Shown piece after piece: positions 1 through 9,694 of a stretch of DNA of 64,000 nucleotides. The notes below the pieces were generated by a model that searched no databases, had not been told where the DNA came from, and saw only the letters and a list, made by a program, of their open reading frames with translations. The position numbers and the translations under genes are program-made. Positions within the stretch are counted from its first letter, which is position 1. Each line of letters opens with the position of its first letter. Source of the stretch: Alphaproteobacteria bacterium (GTDB lineage: Bacteria > Pseudomonadota > Alphaproteobacteria > Rhizobiales > Xanthobacteraceae); the NCBI GenBank assembly GCA_016869215.1, contig VGEP01000025.1:1-64000 (forward strand). Reading direction: 5' to 3'.

Positions 1-96
1 GCGGCCGCTGCGCCGCCTGCAGCGGCCCCTGCCGCTCCCGCGCCGCCACCGGCCCAGCCTGTGTCGCCGCCGGCCGAGCAGCGCCCGCAGCAATAG
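1..96 (+). CDS. C-terminal tail of an Ala/Pro-rich protein, 5' end outside the window
   Basis: Frame 1 is open from the first base to TAG at 94-96 and encodes 31 residues made almost wholly of Ala and Pro, ending Glu-Gln-Arg-Pro-Gln-Gln. Such tails are common as disordered C-termini of envelope or regulatory proteins in this order. The rest of the gene lies left of the window, so no function can be assigned. GC-rich sequence gives open frames easily, so it could also be non-coding. Confidence 0.4.
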   Translation, partial: AAAAPPAAAPAAPAPPPAQPVSPPAEQRPQQ

Positions 97-268
97 CGGC
101 GTCTTTCTCCGGACATTGCGGTTTGGTCATGCGCCCGCGCATGCGGGACGCTGGCGCACGCACAATTGATGGCCCGTGTGGATGGGCCCTGGGCCGCGGG
201 TGTTAAATCATCCAAAAACCGACATAATCGGCCCGCCACCGTGGCCGCGCCGTCACACGGAGCCTTGC
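97..268. other. Intergenic region before the yej-like operon
   Basis: This stretch holds a short perfect hairpin at 128-143 (seven-base arms around CC) without a T-run. It is probably the 3' end structure of the upstream gene. An AT-richer patch at about 203-230 may carry the promoter of the peptide transporter operon, but no convincing -35/-10 pair could be named. Confidence 0.3.
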
Positions 269-2143
269 ATGCGTTTCTCACGCCGAAGCGTTCTCAAGAG
301 CGGCGCAGCAGCGCTTGCAGCCGGGCCGTTCGGCAGGCTGGCTGTTGCGCAGCCTGCGCCCGCGCGCAACTGGAAGCACGGCCTTTCGCTGTTTGGCGCG
401 CCGAAATATGCGCCGGGCTTCAAGAATTTCGACTACGTCAACGTCAACGCGCCCAAGGCCGGCGCAGCGCGCATGATTGCCTTCGGCACCTTCGACAATT
501 TCAACATGGTGGTCGGCGGCGTGAAGGGCTCGCTCGTGGCCGGCCTCGACAACCTTTACGACGGCCTCATGGCGCCGGCACTCGACGAAGTGTCGACCGA
601 GTACGGGCTGCTTGCGGAGGCGGTCAGCCATCCGGACGATTTTTCCTCGGTCACCTACCGGCTGCGCGCCGGCGCCAGGTGGCACGACGGCAAGCCGGTG
701 ACGGTCGACGACGTCATCTATTCGCTCACGGTGTTCAAGACCCATCATCCGCAATGGTCGGCCTATTACCGCCACGTCACCAAGGCGGAGCAGACCGGCG
801 AGCGCGAAATCACGTTTACATTCGACGGGCCGGGCAACCGCGAACTGCCGCAGATCGTCGGCCAGCTCAACGTGCTGGCCAAGCACTGGTGGGAAGGCAC
901 GGACGCGTCGGGCAAAAAGCGCAGCATCGAGGCGACCACGCTCGAACCGCCGCTCGGCAGCGGCCCCTATCGGATCAAGGAGTTCGTTCCCGGACGCACA
1001 GTGATCTACGAGCGCGTGGCGAACTATTGGGCCAAGGACCTGAACGTCAACGTCGGCCGCGACAACTTCAACGAGGTCCGGTTCGAATACTTTCGCGACA
1101 GCACCGTCGCGATCGAAGCCTTCAAGGCCGATGCGATCGACTGGCGGACCGAGAACAGCGCCAAGAACTGGGCGTCGGCCTACGATTTCCCCGCGGTCAA
1201 GGACAAGCGCGTGGTGCTGGAGGAGTTTCCGATCAACTCCGTCGGCGGCATGCAGGCCTTCGCTTTCAACATTCGCCGGCCGAAGTTCGCCGACCCGCGG
1301 GTGCGGCGCGCGTTCAATTTCGCGCTGAACTTCGAAGATTTGAACAAGCAGATCTTCTTCGGCCAGTACCGCCGGGTGAACAGCTACTTCGAAGGGCTTG
1401 AGCTTGCCGCGACCGGGCTGCCGCAGGGCGCCGAGCTCGCGATCCTGGAGACCGTCAAGGACAAGGTGCCGCCGGAGGTTTTCACGACGCCCTACAGCAA
1501 TCCGGTGACCGGCAGCGCGGAAGCGATCCGCGACAACCTCCGCCAGGCCACGCGGCTCTTGCGCGAGGCGGGCTTCGAGGTTCGCAATCAGAAGTTGGTC
1601 AACACCAAGACCGGCGAGCCGCTGACGGTGGAGGTTCTGATCGATCAGCCGACCTGGGAGCGCATCGTGCTGCCGTACCGGCCGTCATTGCAGCGGCTCG
1701 GCATCGAAATGACCGTCCGCATGGTGGACGACGCGCAGTACGAGAACCGACTGCGGCAGCGTGACTTCGACATGATCATTGCGAGCTGGGGCCAGTCGCT
1801 GTCGCCCGGCAACGAGCAGCGCGGCTATTGGGGCTCGCAGGCGGCGGACCAGCCGGGCTCGCGCAATCTGGCCGGCATCAAGAATCCCGCGATCGATGCG
1901 CTGATCGATCGGGTGATCTTCGCCAAGAACCGCGACGAGCTGGTCGCCGCGACCAAAGCGCTCGATCGCGTGTTGTTGTGGAACCACTACGTCGTGCCGC
2001 AATGGACCTACGGCAAGGTCCGCACCGCGCGCTGGGACCGGTTCGGCCGGCCGGCCGAGTTGCCGAAGTACGGCGCGTCGGCGTTCCCCACCATCTGGTG
2101 GTGGGACGCCGCGAAGGCGGCGAAGGCGGGATCGCGCTCGTGA
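269..2143 (+). CDS. Extracellular solute-binding protein, YejA-like (peptide ABC transporter), copy 1
   Basis: This 624-residue protein belongs to the family 5 (SBP_bac_5) periplasmic binding proteins and captures oligopeptides for import by the permeases encoded downstream. The start at 269 is chosen because it puts a Tat-type signal at the N-terminus (Ser-Arg-Arg-Ser-Val-Leu-Lys, residues 4-10, then a hydrophobic Ala-rich stretch). An in-frame start at 176 would bury that signal. The mature part has the YejA-like 'LFGAPKYAPGFKNFDYVN' entry and runs the full family length. It overlaps the next gene by 4 bases (GTGA). A second YejA-like gene follows directly, so ligand specificities may differ. 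The exact substrate is inferred from the operon. Confidence 0.88.
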   Translation: MRFSRRSVLKSGAAALAAGPFGRLAVAQPAPARNWKHGLSLFGAPKYAPGFKNFDYVNVNAPKAGAARMIAFGTFDNFNMVVGGVKGSLVAGLDNLYDGLMAPALDEVSTEYGLLAEAVSHPDDFSSVTYRLRAGARWHDGKPVTVDDVIYSLTVFKTHHPQWSAYYRHVTKAEQTGEREITFTFDGPGNRELPQIVGQLNVLAKHWWEGTDASGKKRSIEATTLEPPLGSGPYRIKEFVPGRTVIYERVANYWAKDLNVNVGRDNFNEVRFEYFRDSTVAIEAFKADAIDWRTENSAKNWASAYDFPAVKDKRVVLEEFPINSVGGMQAFAFNIRRPKFADPRVRRAFNFALNFEDLNKQIFFGQYRRVNSYFEGLELAATGLPQGAELAILETVKDKVPPEVFTTPYSNPVTGSAEAIRDNLRQATRLLREAGFEVRNQKLVNTKTGEPLTVEVLIDQPTWERIVLPYRPSLQRLGIEMTVRMVDDAQYENRLRQRDFDMIIASWGQSLSPGNEQRGYWGSQAADQPGSRNLAGIKNPAIDALIDRVIFAKNRDELVAATKALDRVLLWNHYVVPQWTYGKVRTARWDRFGRPAELPKYGASAFPTIWWWDAAKAAKAGSRS

Positions 2144-4008
2144 GTGGATGGTCGCGCCGTGACGTCCTGGTCGTCGGCGCGGGCGCCGTTGCCGCCGGTC
2201 TCGCCGGACCCGCGCTGCGGGCCCAGCCTGCGGCCGATTCCGAACGGCACGGCATTTCCGCATTCGGCGACCTGAAGTATCCGCCGGACTTCAAGCACTT
2301 CGAATACGCCGATCCGAATGCGCCCAAGGGCGGAACGTTCTCGCAGATCGGCCCGAACAGGCTGTTCAACCAGAACTTCCTGACCTTCAATTCGCTCAAC
2401 AGCTACATCCTGAAGGGCGATGCGGCGCAGGGCATGCAGCTCACCTTCGCAAGCCTGATGGTGCGCGCCGACGACGAGCCGGACGCGATGTACGGGCTCG
2501 CCACGCGTTCGGTGCGCGTCTCGGACGACGGCCTGACCTATCGCTTTGCGCTGCGCCCCGAGGCGAAATTCCACGACGGCTCATCCCTGACCGCGCACGA
2601 CGTGGCATTCTCGCTGGCGACGCTGAAGGACAAGGGTCATCCGATCATCACGCAGCTGTTGCGCGAGTTTGCGGGCGCCGAAGCCATCGACAACCACACG
2701 GTCGTGCTCCGATTCGCGCCCAAGCGCGCGCGCGACGTGCCGCTGTTCGCGGCGTCGTTGCCGATTTTCTCGCGCGCCTACTACGGCACCCGGCCGTTCG
2801 AGGAAACCACGCTCGATATCCCGCTCGGCTGCGGGCCGTACAAAGTCGGGCGCTTCGAGCCGGGCCGCTACATCGAATACGAGCGCGTCAAGGACTGGTG
2901 GGGCGCCAACCTGCCGGTGTCGCGCGGGCAGCACAATTTCGACGCCGTCCGCTTCGAGTACTATCGGGACCGAGACGTGGCGTTCGAGGGCTTCACCGCC
3001 AAGAGCTACCTGTTCCGCGAGGAGTTCACCTCGCGCATTTGGGCCACGCGCTACGACTTCCCGGCGATCAAGGACGGCCGCGTCAAGCGCGAGGTGCTGT
3101 CCGACGAGACGCCGTCCGGCGCGCAGGGCTGGTTCATCAACACCCGCCGCGAACGATTCAAGAATCCCAAGCTGCGCGAGGCGCTGATCTGCGCTTTCGA
3201 CTTCGAATGGACCAACAAGTCCATCATGTACGGGTCCTACGAGCGCACTCATTCGGTGTTCCAGAACTCGGACATGATGGCGAAGGGCAAGCCCGGTGCG
3301 GACGAACTGGCGCTGCTCGAACCGTTCCGCGGCAAGGTGCCGGACGAGGTGTTCGGCGAGCCATACGTTCCCCCGGTGACCGACGGATCGGGCCAGGACC
3401 GCGTACTGCTGCGGCGCGGGGCGCAGCTTCTGCGCGAAGCGGGCTATGTCATTAAGGACGGCAAGCGGGTTGCGCCGAACGGCGAGCGCGTCACCATCGA
3501 GTTCCTGATCGAGGAGCCGTCGTTCCAGCCTCACCACATGCCCTACATCAAGAATCTCGCGACGCTCGGCATCGACGCAAACTTGCGCATCCTCGACGCC
3601 GCGCAGATGCAGCGTCGCCGCAACGACTTCGATTTCGATGTCGTGATCCAGCGGTTCGGGTTCTCGTCGACGCCGGGCGATTCGCTGCGCTCCTATTTCT
3701 CGTCGCAGGCCGCCGGACTGAAGGGCTCGCAGAACCTCGCCGGGATCGCTGACCCGGTGATCGACGCGTTGATCGACAAGATCATCGCGGCCGAAACCCG
3801 CGAGGCGCTGAACGTCGCGTGCCGCGCGCTCGACCGGGTGATTCGCGCCGGGCGCTACTGGATTCCGCACTGGTACAAGGCGTCGCACTGGATCGCCTAT
3901 TGGGACACGTTCGGCCGCCCGCCGCGAAAGCCGAAGTATGCCCGCGGCGTGCTGGAGACCTGGTGGGTCGATCGCGAAAAGGCGGCGAAGATCGAGCAAA
4001 GAGGGTAG
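2140..4008 (+). CDS. Extracellular solute-binding protein, YejA-like, copy 2
   Basis: A 622-residue paralogue of the preceding gene, again a family 5 periplasmic binding protein for peptides. The GTG start at 2140 overlaps the stop of copy 1, which indicates translational coupling. It gives a Tat-like N-terminus (Ser-Arg-Arg-Asp-Val-Leu, residues 5-10) followed by an Ala/Gly-rich hydrophobic core. The mature N-terminus repeats the 'FGDLKYPPDFKHFEY' pattern of copy 1 with clear divergence, so the duplication is old. No ATG lies nearby, which supports GTG. Having two binding proteins for one membrane complex suggests a widened substrate range (inference). Confidence 0.86.
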   Translation: MSGWSRRDVLVVGAGAVAAGLAGPALRAQPAADSERHGISAFGDLKYPPDFKHFEYADPNAPKGGTFSQIGPNRLFNQNFLTFNSLNSYILKGDAAQGMQLTFASLMVRADDEPDAMYGLATRSVRVSDDGLTYRFALRPEAKFHDGSSLTAHDVAFSLATLKDKGHPIITQLLREFAGAEAIDNHTVVLRFAPKRARDVPLFAASLPIFSRAYYGTRPFEETTLDIPLGCGPYKVGRFEPGRYIEYERVKDWWGANLPVSRGQHNFDAVRFEYYRDRDVAFEGFTAKSYLFREEFTSRIWATRYDFPAIKDGRVKREVLSDETPSGAQGWFINTRRERFKNPKLREALICAFDFEWTNKSIMYGSYERTHSVFQNSDMMAKGKPGADELALLEPFRGKVPDEVFGEPYVPPVTDGSGQDRVLLRRGAQLLREAGYVIKDGKRVAPNGERVTIEFLIEEPSFQPHHMPYIKNLATLGIDANLRILDAAQMQRRRNDFDFDVVIQRFGFSSTPGDSLRSYFSSQAAGLKGSQNLAGIADPVIDALIDKIIAAETREALNVACRALDRVIRAGRYWIPHWYKASHWIAYWDTFGRPPRKPKYARGVLETWWVDREKAAKIEQRG

Positions 4009-4111
4009 TGTTGACCGGTCGGCGTAATGCCCCGAATTCGCGGCATTGAGGCGCGCGGACCCCGGTCCGGCGTGACGCGGGGGCGCAAACGCGTTAGGAC
4101 AACCCGAAACC

Positions 4112-5230
4112 ATGACCGCCTACATCATCCGCCGCCTGCTGTTCATGATCCCGACCCTGCTCGGCATCATGCTGGTGTCCTTCGTGGTCGTGCAGTTTGC
4201 GCCGGGCGGACCGGTCGAGCGCGTCATCGCGCAGCTCTCCGGTGCCGACACGGGCGCGGCGTCGCGCATCCCCGGCGCCGGGCAGGGCGGCGATTTCGGC
4301 TCGCGCGGCCAGGTGCAGGGCGGCTCGCAGGTCGACGCCGTGACGTCGAAGTATCGCGGTGCGCAGGGCCTCGATCCGGAATTCATCAAGCGGCTCGAAG
4401 TGCAGTTCGGCTTCGACAAGCCGGCGCACGAGCGATTCCTGCTGATGCTGTGGAATTACACGACCTTCGATTTCGGCAGGAGCTATTTCCGCGATGTGAC
4501 GGTGATCCAGCTCGTCAAGGAGAAGCTGCCGGTCTCGATGTCGCTCGGCATCTGGATGACGCTGCTGACCTACTTGATCTCGATCCCGCTCGGTATCCGC
4601 AAGGCGGTCAACGACGGTTCGCGCTTCGACGTCTGGACCTCCGGCGTCATCATTATCGGCTACGCCGTACCTGGATTTCTGTTTGCCATCCTGCTGATCA
4701 TCCTGTTCGCCGGCGGTTCCTATTTCGACTGGTTTCCGCTGCGCGGGCTGACATCGGAGAATTGGGCCGCGCTGCCGTGGTACGGCAAGATCGCCGACTA
4801 TTTCTGGCACCTCGCGTTGCCGCTGACCGCCATGGTGCTCGGCGCCTTCGCGACCATGACGCTGCTGACCAAGAACTCGTTCCTCGACGAGATCAGGAAA
4901 CAGTATGTGCTCACCGCGCGGGCCAAGGGCTGCACGGCGCGCCAGACGCTCTACGGCCACGTGTTCCGCAACGCCATGCTGATCGTGATCGCGGGCTTCC
5001 CCGGCGCGTTCGTGGGCGCGTTCTTCTCCGGCGCGCTTCTGATCGAGACCATTTTCTCGCTCGACGGGCTCGGCCTCCTGGGCTTCGAAAGCGTTCTGAA
5101 TCGCGATTACCCGGTGGTGTTCGCCACGCTCTACATCTTTGCGCTGATCGGGCTGGTCGTGAATCTGATCTCCGACCTCACCTATACGTGGATCGATCCC
5201 CGTATCGATTTTGAGACACGGGAGGTCTGA
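4112..5230 (+). CDS. Peptide ABC transporter permease, YejB-like
   Basis: A 372-residue inner-membrane permease of the DppB/OppB type and one half of the transport channel. The first helix covers about residues 9-31. A Gly-rich periplasmic loop around residues 45-75 follows, typical of YejB rather than DppB. The C-terminal half holds the permease EAA-type loop (Ala-Arg-Ala-Lys-Gly-Cys...), which docks on the ATPase. It lies 103 bases after the second binding protein and one base before the second permease, so it is part of the operon. Length fits the family (about 360). Confidence 0.9.
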   Translation: MTAYIIRRLLFMIPTLLGIMLVSFVVVQFAPGGPVERVIAQLSGADTGAASRIPGAGQGGDFGSRGQVQGGSQVDAVTSKYRGAQGLDPEFIKRLEVQFGFDKPAHERFLLMLWNYTTFDFGRSYFRDVTVIQLVKEKLPVSMSLGIWMTLLTYLISIPLGIRKAVNDGSRFDVWTSGVIIIGYAVPGFLFAILLIILFAGGSYFDWFPLRGLTSENWAALPWYGKIADYFWHLALPLTAMVLGAFATMTLLTKNSFLDEIRKQYVLTARAKGCTARQTLYGHVFRNAMLIVIAGFPGAFVGAFFSGALLIETIFSLDGLGLLGFESVLNRDYPVVFATLYIFALIGLVVNLISDLTYTWIDPRIDFETREV

Positions 5231-5231
5231 G

Positions 5232-6407
5232 GTGGACGCGCGCACCGATTTCAAGGATTCCACGGCCATTGCGCCGGCGGGTTCCACAGCAAAGCCGAAG
5301 CGCGGACGATTTGCACTGTCGCCGATCAATCAGCGCCGCTGGGTAAACTTCAAGCGCAACCGCCGCGGCTATTGGTCGTTCTGGATCTTTCTGGTGCTGT
5401 TCGTCGTGTCGCTGTTTGCCGAAGTGATCGCCAACGACAAGCCGTTCATGATCCGGGTCGAAGGCAAGACCTACTTTCCCGCCTTCGTGACCTATCCGGA
5501 GACCGCCTTCGGCGGCGAGTTCGAGACCGCGGCCGACTACCGCGATCCGTTTCTCCAGAAGCTGATCGCCGAGAAGGGCGGCTCGATCGCCTGGCCGCCG
5601 ATCCGCTATTCCTACGGCACGCACAATCTCGACCTGCCGACGCCTGCGCCGTCGCCGCCGACCTGGCGGCTGACCGAGGAGCAGTGCAAGGCGGTGGTCG
5701 ATAAGAAAGGTCTCAAGGGCTGCCGCGACCTCGAATACAACTGGCTCGGCACCGACGACCAGGGCCGCGACGTGGTGGCCCGGCTGATCTACGGCTTCCG
5801 CATCTCGGTGCTGTTCGGGCTGACGCTGACCATCATCTCCTCGATCGTCGGCGTCGCGGCCGGCGCCGTGCAGGGCTATTTCGGCGGCTGGACCGATCTG
5901 CTGTTTCAGCGCTTCATCGAGATCTGGACCTCGGTGCCGACGCTCTATCTGCTGTTGATCATCTCGTCGGTGCTGGTGCCGGGATTCTTCGTCCTGCTCG
6001 GTATATTGCTGCTGTTCTCCTGGGTGGCGCTCGTGGGTCTGGTGCGCGCCGAGTTCCTGCGCGGCCGCAATTTCGAATACATCCAGGCGGCGCGTGCGCT
6101 CGGCGTGTCGAACGCCACCATCATGTTCCGGCACCTCTTGCCGAACGCCATGGTCGCGACCATGACGTTTCTGCCGTTCATCCTGTCGTCGTCGGTCACG
6201 ACGCTGACCGCGCTCGACTTTCTCGGCTTCGGCCTGCCGCCCGGTTCGCCGTCGCTCGGCGAGCTGCTGTCGCAGGGCAAGGCCAACATCCAGGCGCCGT
6301 GGCTCGGGCTTGCGGGCTTCTTCTCGGTTGCGATCATGCTGTCGCTGCTGATCTTCATCGGCGAAGCGGTGCGCGACGCCTTCGACCCGCGCAAGACGTT
6401 CCGGTGA
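5232..6407 (+). CDS. Peptide ABC transporter permease, YejE-like
   Basis: A 391-residue inner-membrane permease of the DppC/OppC class that pairs with the upstream YejB-like subunit. GTG at 5232 is preferred because a GGAGGT ribosome site sits just upstream and overlaps the yejB stop. An earlier in-frame start would run into yejB. It has an N-terminal cytoplasmic segment, a first helix at about residues 45-65, a long periplasmic insertion and five more helices. The EAA loop reads Ala-Ala-Arg-Ala-Leu-Gly-Val near residue 285. It is about 50 residues longer than E. coli YejE, mostly N-terminally and in the periplasmic loop. Confidence 0.9.
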   Translation: MDARTDFKDSTAIAPAGSTAKPKRGRFALSPINQRRWVNFKRNRRGYWSFWIFLVLFVVSLFAEVIANDKPFMIRVEGKTYFPAFVTYPETAFGGEFETAADYRDPFLQKLIAEKGGSIAWPPIRYSYGTHNLDLPTPAPSPPTWRLTEEQCKAVVDKKGLKGCRDLEYNWLGTDDQGRDVVARLIYGFRISVLFGLTLTIISSIVGVAAGAVQGYFGGWTDLLFQRFIEIWTSVPTLYLLLIISSVLVPGFFVLLGILLLFSWVALVGLVRAEFLRGRNFEYIQAARALGVSNATIMFRHLLPNAMVATMTFLPFILSSSVTTLTALDFLGFGLPPGSPSLGELLSQGKANIQAPWLGLAGFFSVAIMLSLLIFIGEAVRDAFDPRKTFR

Positions 6408-6412
6408 GCGCG

Positions 6413-8041
6413 ATGAGCGAACCGCTTCTCACCGTTCAGGACCTCTCCGTCGCCTTCGGCCAGGGCGGGCGCGAGACGCTCGCCGTCGACCGCATCTCGT
6501 TCGACATCAAGAAGGGCGAGACGGTCGCGCTCGTCGGAGAGTCGGGTTCGGGCAAGTCGGTGACCGCGCTCTCGGTGATGAAGCTCCTGCCGTACCCGGC
6601 GGCGAGCCATCCATCCGGGCGGATCGCGTTCAAGGGCCGCGAACTGCTCGGGCTGCCGGAACACGAAATCCGCACCGTGCGCGGCAACGACATCACCATC
6701 ATCTTCCAGGAGCCGATGACCTCACTCAATCCGCTGCATACGATCGAGCGGCAGATCGGCGAAATCCTGCTGCTGCACCAGGGATTGACCGGCGAAGCCG
6801 CGCGCGCCCGCACGCTCGAACTGCTGACGCAGGTCGGCATTCCCGACCCGGCGGGGCGGCTTGCAAGCTATCCGCATCAGCTGTCGGGCGGCCAGCGCCA
6901 GCGCGTGATGATCGCGATGGCGCTCGCCAACGAGCCGGACCTGCTCATTGCCGACGAGCCGACGACCGCGCTCGACGTCACCGTGCAGGCGCAAATCTTG
7001 AAACTGCTCAAGGACCTGCAACAGCGCCTCGGCATGGCGATGCTGTTCATCACTCACGACCTCGGCATCGTGCGCAAGATCGCCGACCGGGTGTGCGTGA
7101 TGAGGTCGGGCAAGATCGTCGAGCAGGACACGGTCGAGCGCGTCTTTGCGTCGCCGCAGCATCCCTATACGAAGGACCTGCTTGCGGCCGAACCGAAGCC
7201 GCAGGCCGCGCCGCTCAATCCGTCGGGTGAGACCGTCGTCAAGACGGACGAGCTCAAGGTCTGGTTCCCGATCAAACGCGGGGTGCTGCGCAAGACCGTC
7301 GGCCACATCAAGGCGGTTGACGGCGTCAGCGTCGAGATCAGGAAGGGCGAGACGCTCGGCGTGGTCGGTGAATCCGGCTCCGGCAAGACCACGCTGGGGC
7401 TCGCGATCCTGCGGCTGGTGTCCTCCGACGGGACCATCGTGTTCATGGGCAAGCCGGTGCAAGGCCTGCGCTTCAAGGAGATGCGGCCGTTCCGCCGCGA
7501 CATGCAGATCGTGTTCCAGGACCCGTACGGCTCGCTGTCGCCGCGCATGTCGGTCGCCGACATCATCGAGGAGGGGCTTGGCGTCCACAGCCCCGGCATG
7601 TCCGAGGAGACACGCGAGCAGCGCGTGATTCGCGCTCTGTCGGACGTGGGCCTCGATCCGGAAACGCGCTTTCGCTATCCGCACGAGTTCTCCGGCGGCC
7701 AGCGCCAGCGAATCGCGCTGGCGCGCGCGGTGGTGCTGGAGCCGACCTTCGTGGTGCTCGACGAGCCCACGAGCGCGCTCGACATGCTGATCCAGGCGCA
7801 GATGGTGGACCTGTTGCGCGACCTGCAGAAGCGCCGGGAACTGACCTACATGTTCATCTCGCACGATCTGCGGGTCGTTGCGGCGCTGGCGAGCCGCCTG
7901 ATGGTCATGCGCGACGGCAAGGTGGTGGAGGCGGGGGCCGCCGCCGACCTGTTCAAGAGTCCGAAGAGCGCCTACACCCGCGCGCTGTTCGCGGCCGCCT
8001 TCAATCTCGACATCGCGCCCGACGGCGCGACGGCGCAATAG
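6413..8041 (+). CDS. Peptide ABC transporter double ATP-binding protein, YejF-like
   Basis: A 542-residue protein with two complete ABC ATPase domains in one chain, as in YejF, which powers peptide uptake. Domain 1 has Walker A GESGSGKS (42-49), signature LSGGQRQR and Walker B LLIADEP. Domain 2 repeats [17 protein letters not shown] and VVLDEP. Each domain ends in the oligopeptide/dipeptide-type C-terminal extension. ATG at 6413 is used, but GTG at 6404 overlaps the permease stop and is an equally plausible coupled start adding three residues. It closes the transporter operon. Confidence 0.93.
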   Translation: MSEPLLTVQDLSVAFGQGGRETLAVDRISFDIKKGETVALVGESGSGKSVTALSVMKLLPYPAASHPSGRIAFKGRELLGLPEHEIRTVRGNDITIIFQEPMTSLNPLHTIERQIGEILLLHQGLTGEAARARTLELLTQVGIPDPAGRLASYPHQLSGGQRQRVMIAMALANEPDLLIADEPTTALDVTVQAQILKLLKDLQQRLGMAMLFITHDLGIVRKIADRVCVMRSGKIVEQDTVERVFASPQHPYTKDLLAAEPKPQAAPLNPSGETVVKTDELKVWFPIKRGVLRKTVGHIKAVDGVSVEIRKGETLGVVGESGSGKTTLGLAILRLVSSDGTIVFMGKPVQGLRFKEMRPFRRDMQIVFQDPYGSLSPRMSVADIIEEGLGVHSPGMSEETREQRVIRALSDVGLDPETRFRYPHEFSGGQRQRIALARAVVLEPTFVVLDEPTSALDMLIQAQMVDLLRDLQKRRELTYMFISHDLRVVAALASRLMVMRDGKVVEAGAAADLFKSPKSAYTRALFAAAFNLDIAPDGATAQ

Positions 8042-8049
8042 GCCGTGCG

Positions 8050-8679
8050 ATGAACGCGCGCGATCTCGCTGATCGCGAAGCGGGCGCCGACCTCGACGGG
8101 CCCGAGACGCTGGGACGCGGCCGCCACGCCTACGAGCGCTACCGCGTGTCGCTTCCGGACAGCGCCGGCGAGCCGGTGGCGCGTGACGTGGTCCGGGTCG
8201 GCCGTGTGATCGTCGTATTGCCGGTCGATCTGGCGCGTGGCGAGGTGGTGCTGCTGCGGCAGTTCCGGCTCGGCGCACATCTCGCCACCGGGCGCGGCGA
8301 CCTCGTCGAGGTGCCCGCGGGCCATGTCGAGCCCGGCGAGGATTGGCAGACCGCCGCGCGCCGCGAGTGCCAGGAGGAGATCGGCGTCGTTCCGGACCGT
8401 CTTGTGCCGATGTTCCGTGTGCTGCCGTCGCCCGGCATGTTGGACGAGCATCAGATGTTCATGCTCGGACTGGTCGACGCCTCGCGCGTTCCGGAGCGCG
8501 CCGGAGCGCTGCACGAGCGCGAGGATACGCGTCCGCTTTGCGTGCCGATCGGCCGCGCGCTCGACGCCCTGGCCGCTGGCGGCATGGAGTACGGCGCGAC
8601 CGTGCTCGCCCTGCAATGGCTGGCGCTCAACAGCGGGCGTCTTCACGAGCTTGCGCGACAGGACGCTGCGGCGGGATGA
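8050..8679 (+). CDS. NUDIX hydrolase, ADP-ribose pyrophosphatase-like
   Basis: A 209-residue NUDIX protein that hydrolyses nucleoside diphosphates linked to another moiety. The NUDIX box is intact: Gly-His-Val-Glu-Pro-Gly-Glu, then Arg-Arg-Glu-Cys-Gln-Glu-Glu-Ile-Gly around residues 80-103. The N-terminal part resembles ADP-ribose/NDP-sugar pyrophosphatases, but the substrate cannot be read from sequence. It begins 8 bases after the yejF-like gene and overlaps the following reductase by 4 bases (ATGA), so it is probably cotranscribed with the transporter. Confidence 0.85.
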   Translation: MNARDLADREAGADLDGPETLGRGRHAYERYRVSLPDSAGEPVARDVVRVGRVIVVLPVDLARGEVVLLRQFRLGAHLATGRGDLVEVPAGHVEPGEDWQTAARRECQEEIGVVPDRLVPMFRVLPSPGMLDEHQMFMLGLVDASRVPERAGALHEREDTRPLCVPIGRALDALAAGGMEYGATVLALQWLALNSGRLHELARQDAAAG

Positions 8680-9632
8680 ACGATATTCTCCTGGCATTCG
8701 ACGGGCCGCAGGCGGCCGAGTGGAAATCGGCGCTGCGCTCTGCCGCGGGCAATCGCGCGGTCCACGCCTGGCCGGACGACCCCGACGATCTGAGCGACCT
8801 GGACCGTTACGCCTATGCATGCGTTTGGCTGCCGCCGCGGGGGCTATTGCCGCGGTTGCGGAATCTGAAGGCGATTCTCAATCTCGGTGCCGGGGTCGAC
8901 CGTCTGCTGGCCGATCCGTCGCTGCCGGACGTTCCGATCGCGCGGGTCGCCCACGGCGACCTGACCATGCGCGTGACCGAATACGTCGTGCTGCACGTGC
9001 TGATGCATCATCGCCGCCAGCGGCTCTACGACGCGCAGCAGCGCGCAAAGACCTGGGCGGTCCACGACCAGCCCGCGGCAAACGAAGTGTCGGTCGGCGT
9101 GATGGGTCTTGGGGTCATCGGCCGAAGCGCGGCAGAGGCGCTGGCGCGTCTCGGCTTCAAGGTGGCCGGCTGGAGCCGCACGCCGAAGTCGATTCCCGGA
9201 ATCGCATGCTGTCACGGCGCGGAGGCACTCGACGCATTCCTGGCGCGCGCGGAAATTCTCGTTTGCCTGCTGCCCCAGACGCCGGAGACCGAAGGGCTTC
9301 TCAACCTTTCGTTGCTCCGCAAGCTCAAGCGCGACGGCGCCGCCGGTGGCGCTTATCTGGTCAATGCGGCGCGCGGCCGGATCCAGTCGAACACCGGCAT
9401 TCTCGCCGCACTCGACGAGGGTGCGCTCGCGGGCGCCACGCTGGACGTTTTCCCGCAGGAGCCGCTGCCGCCGGACAACCCGCTCTGGTCCCATCCGAAA
9501 GTGACGATCACGCCGCACAACGCAGGCGATGTATCGCCGCACGTCTTCGCGCCGCTGGTGATCGAGCAGATCGAGCGGTTCGAGCGCGGCGTTCCCCTGG
9601 ATAATCCGATCGACCGAAGCCACGGATACTGA
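8676..9632 (+). CDS. Glyoxylate/hydroxypyruvate reductase A-like D-2-hydroxyacid dehydrogenase
   Basis: A 318-residue NAD(P)H-dependent D-isomer-specific 2-hydroxyacid dehydrogenase of the GhrA group, expected to reduce glyoxylate or hydroxypyruvate. The nucleotide-binding motif Gly-Leu-Gly-Val-Ile-Gly lies near residue 145. The catalytic set is visible as Asn-Ala-Ala-Arg-Gly-Arg (Arg), Pro-Gln-Glu-Pro-Leu (Glu) and Thr-Pro-His-Asn-Ala (His). The ATG at 8676 overlaps the NUDIX stop, giving the usual GhrA length; upstream in-frame starts lie inside the NUDIX gene. It is the last gene of the run starting at 269. Confidence 0.88.
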   Translation: MNDILLAFDGPQAAEWKSALRSAAGNRAVHAWPDDPDDLSDLDRYAYACVWLPPRGLLPRLRNLKAILNLGAGVDRLLADPSLPDVPIARVAHGDLTMRVTEYVVLHVLMHHRRQRLYDAQQRAKTWAVHDQPAANEVSVGVMGLGVIGRSAAEALARLGFKVAGWSRTPKSIPGIACCHGAEALDAFLARAEILVCLLPQTPETEGLLNLSLLRKLKRDGAAGGAYLVNAARGRIQSNTGILAALDEGALAGATLDVFPQEPLPPDNPLWSHPKVTITPHNAGDVSPHVFAPLVIEQIERFERGVPLDNPIDRSHGY

Positions 9633-9694
9633 TCGCGAAAAGTTCAACCGCAACCGTGTTGCCTCGGCCCGGCCGGTCATCACAATACCGGCCC

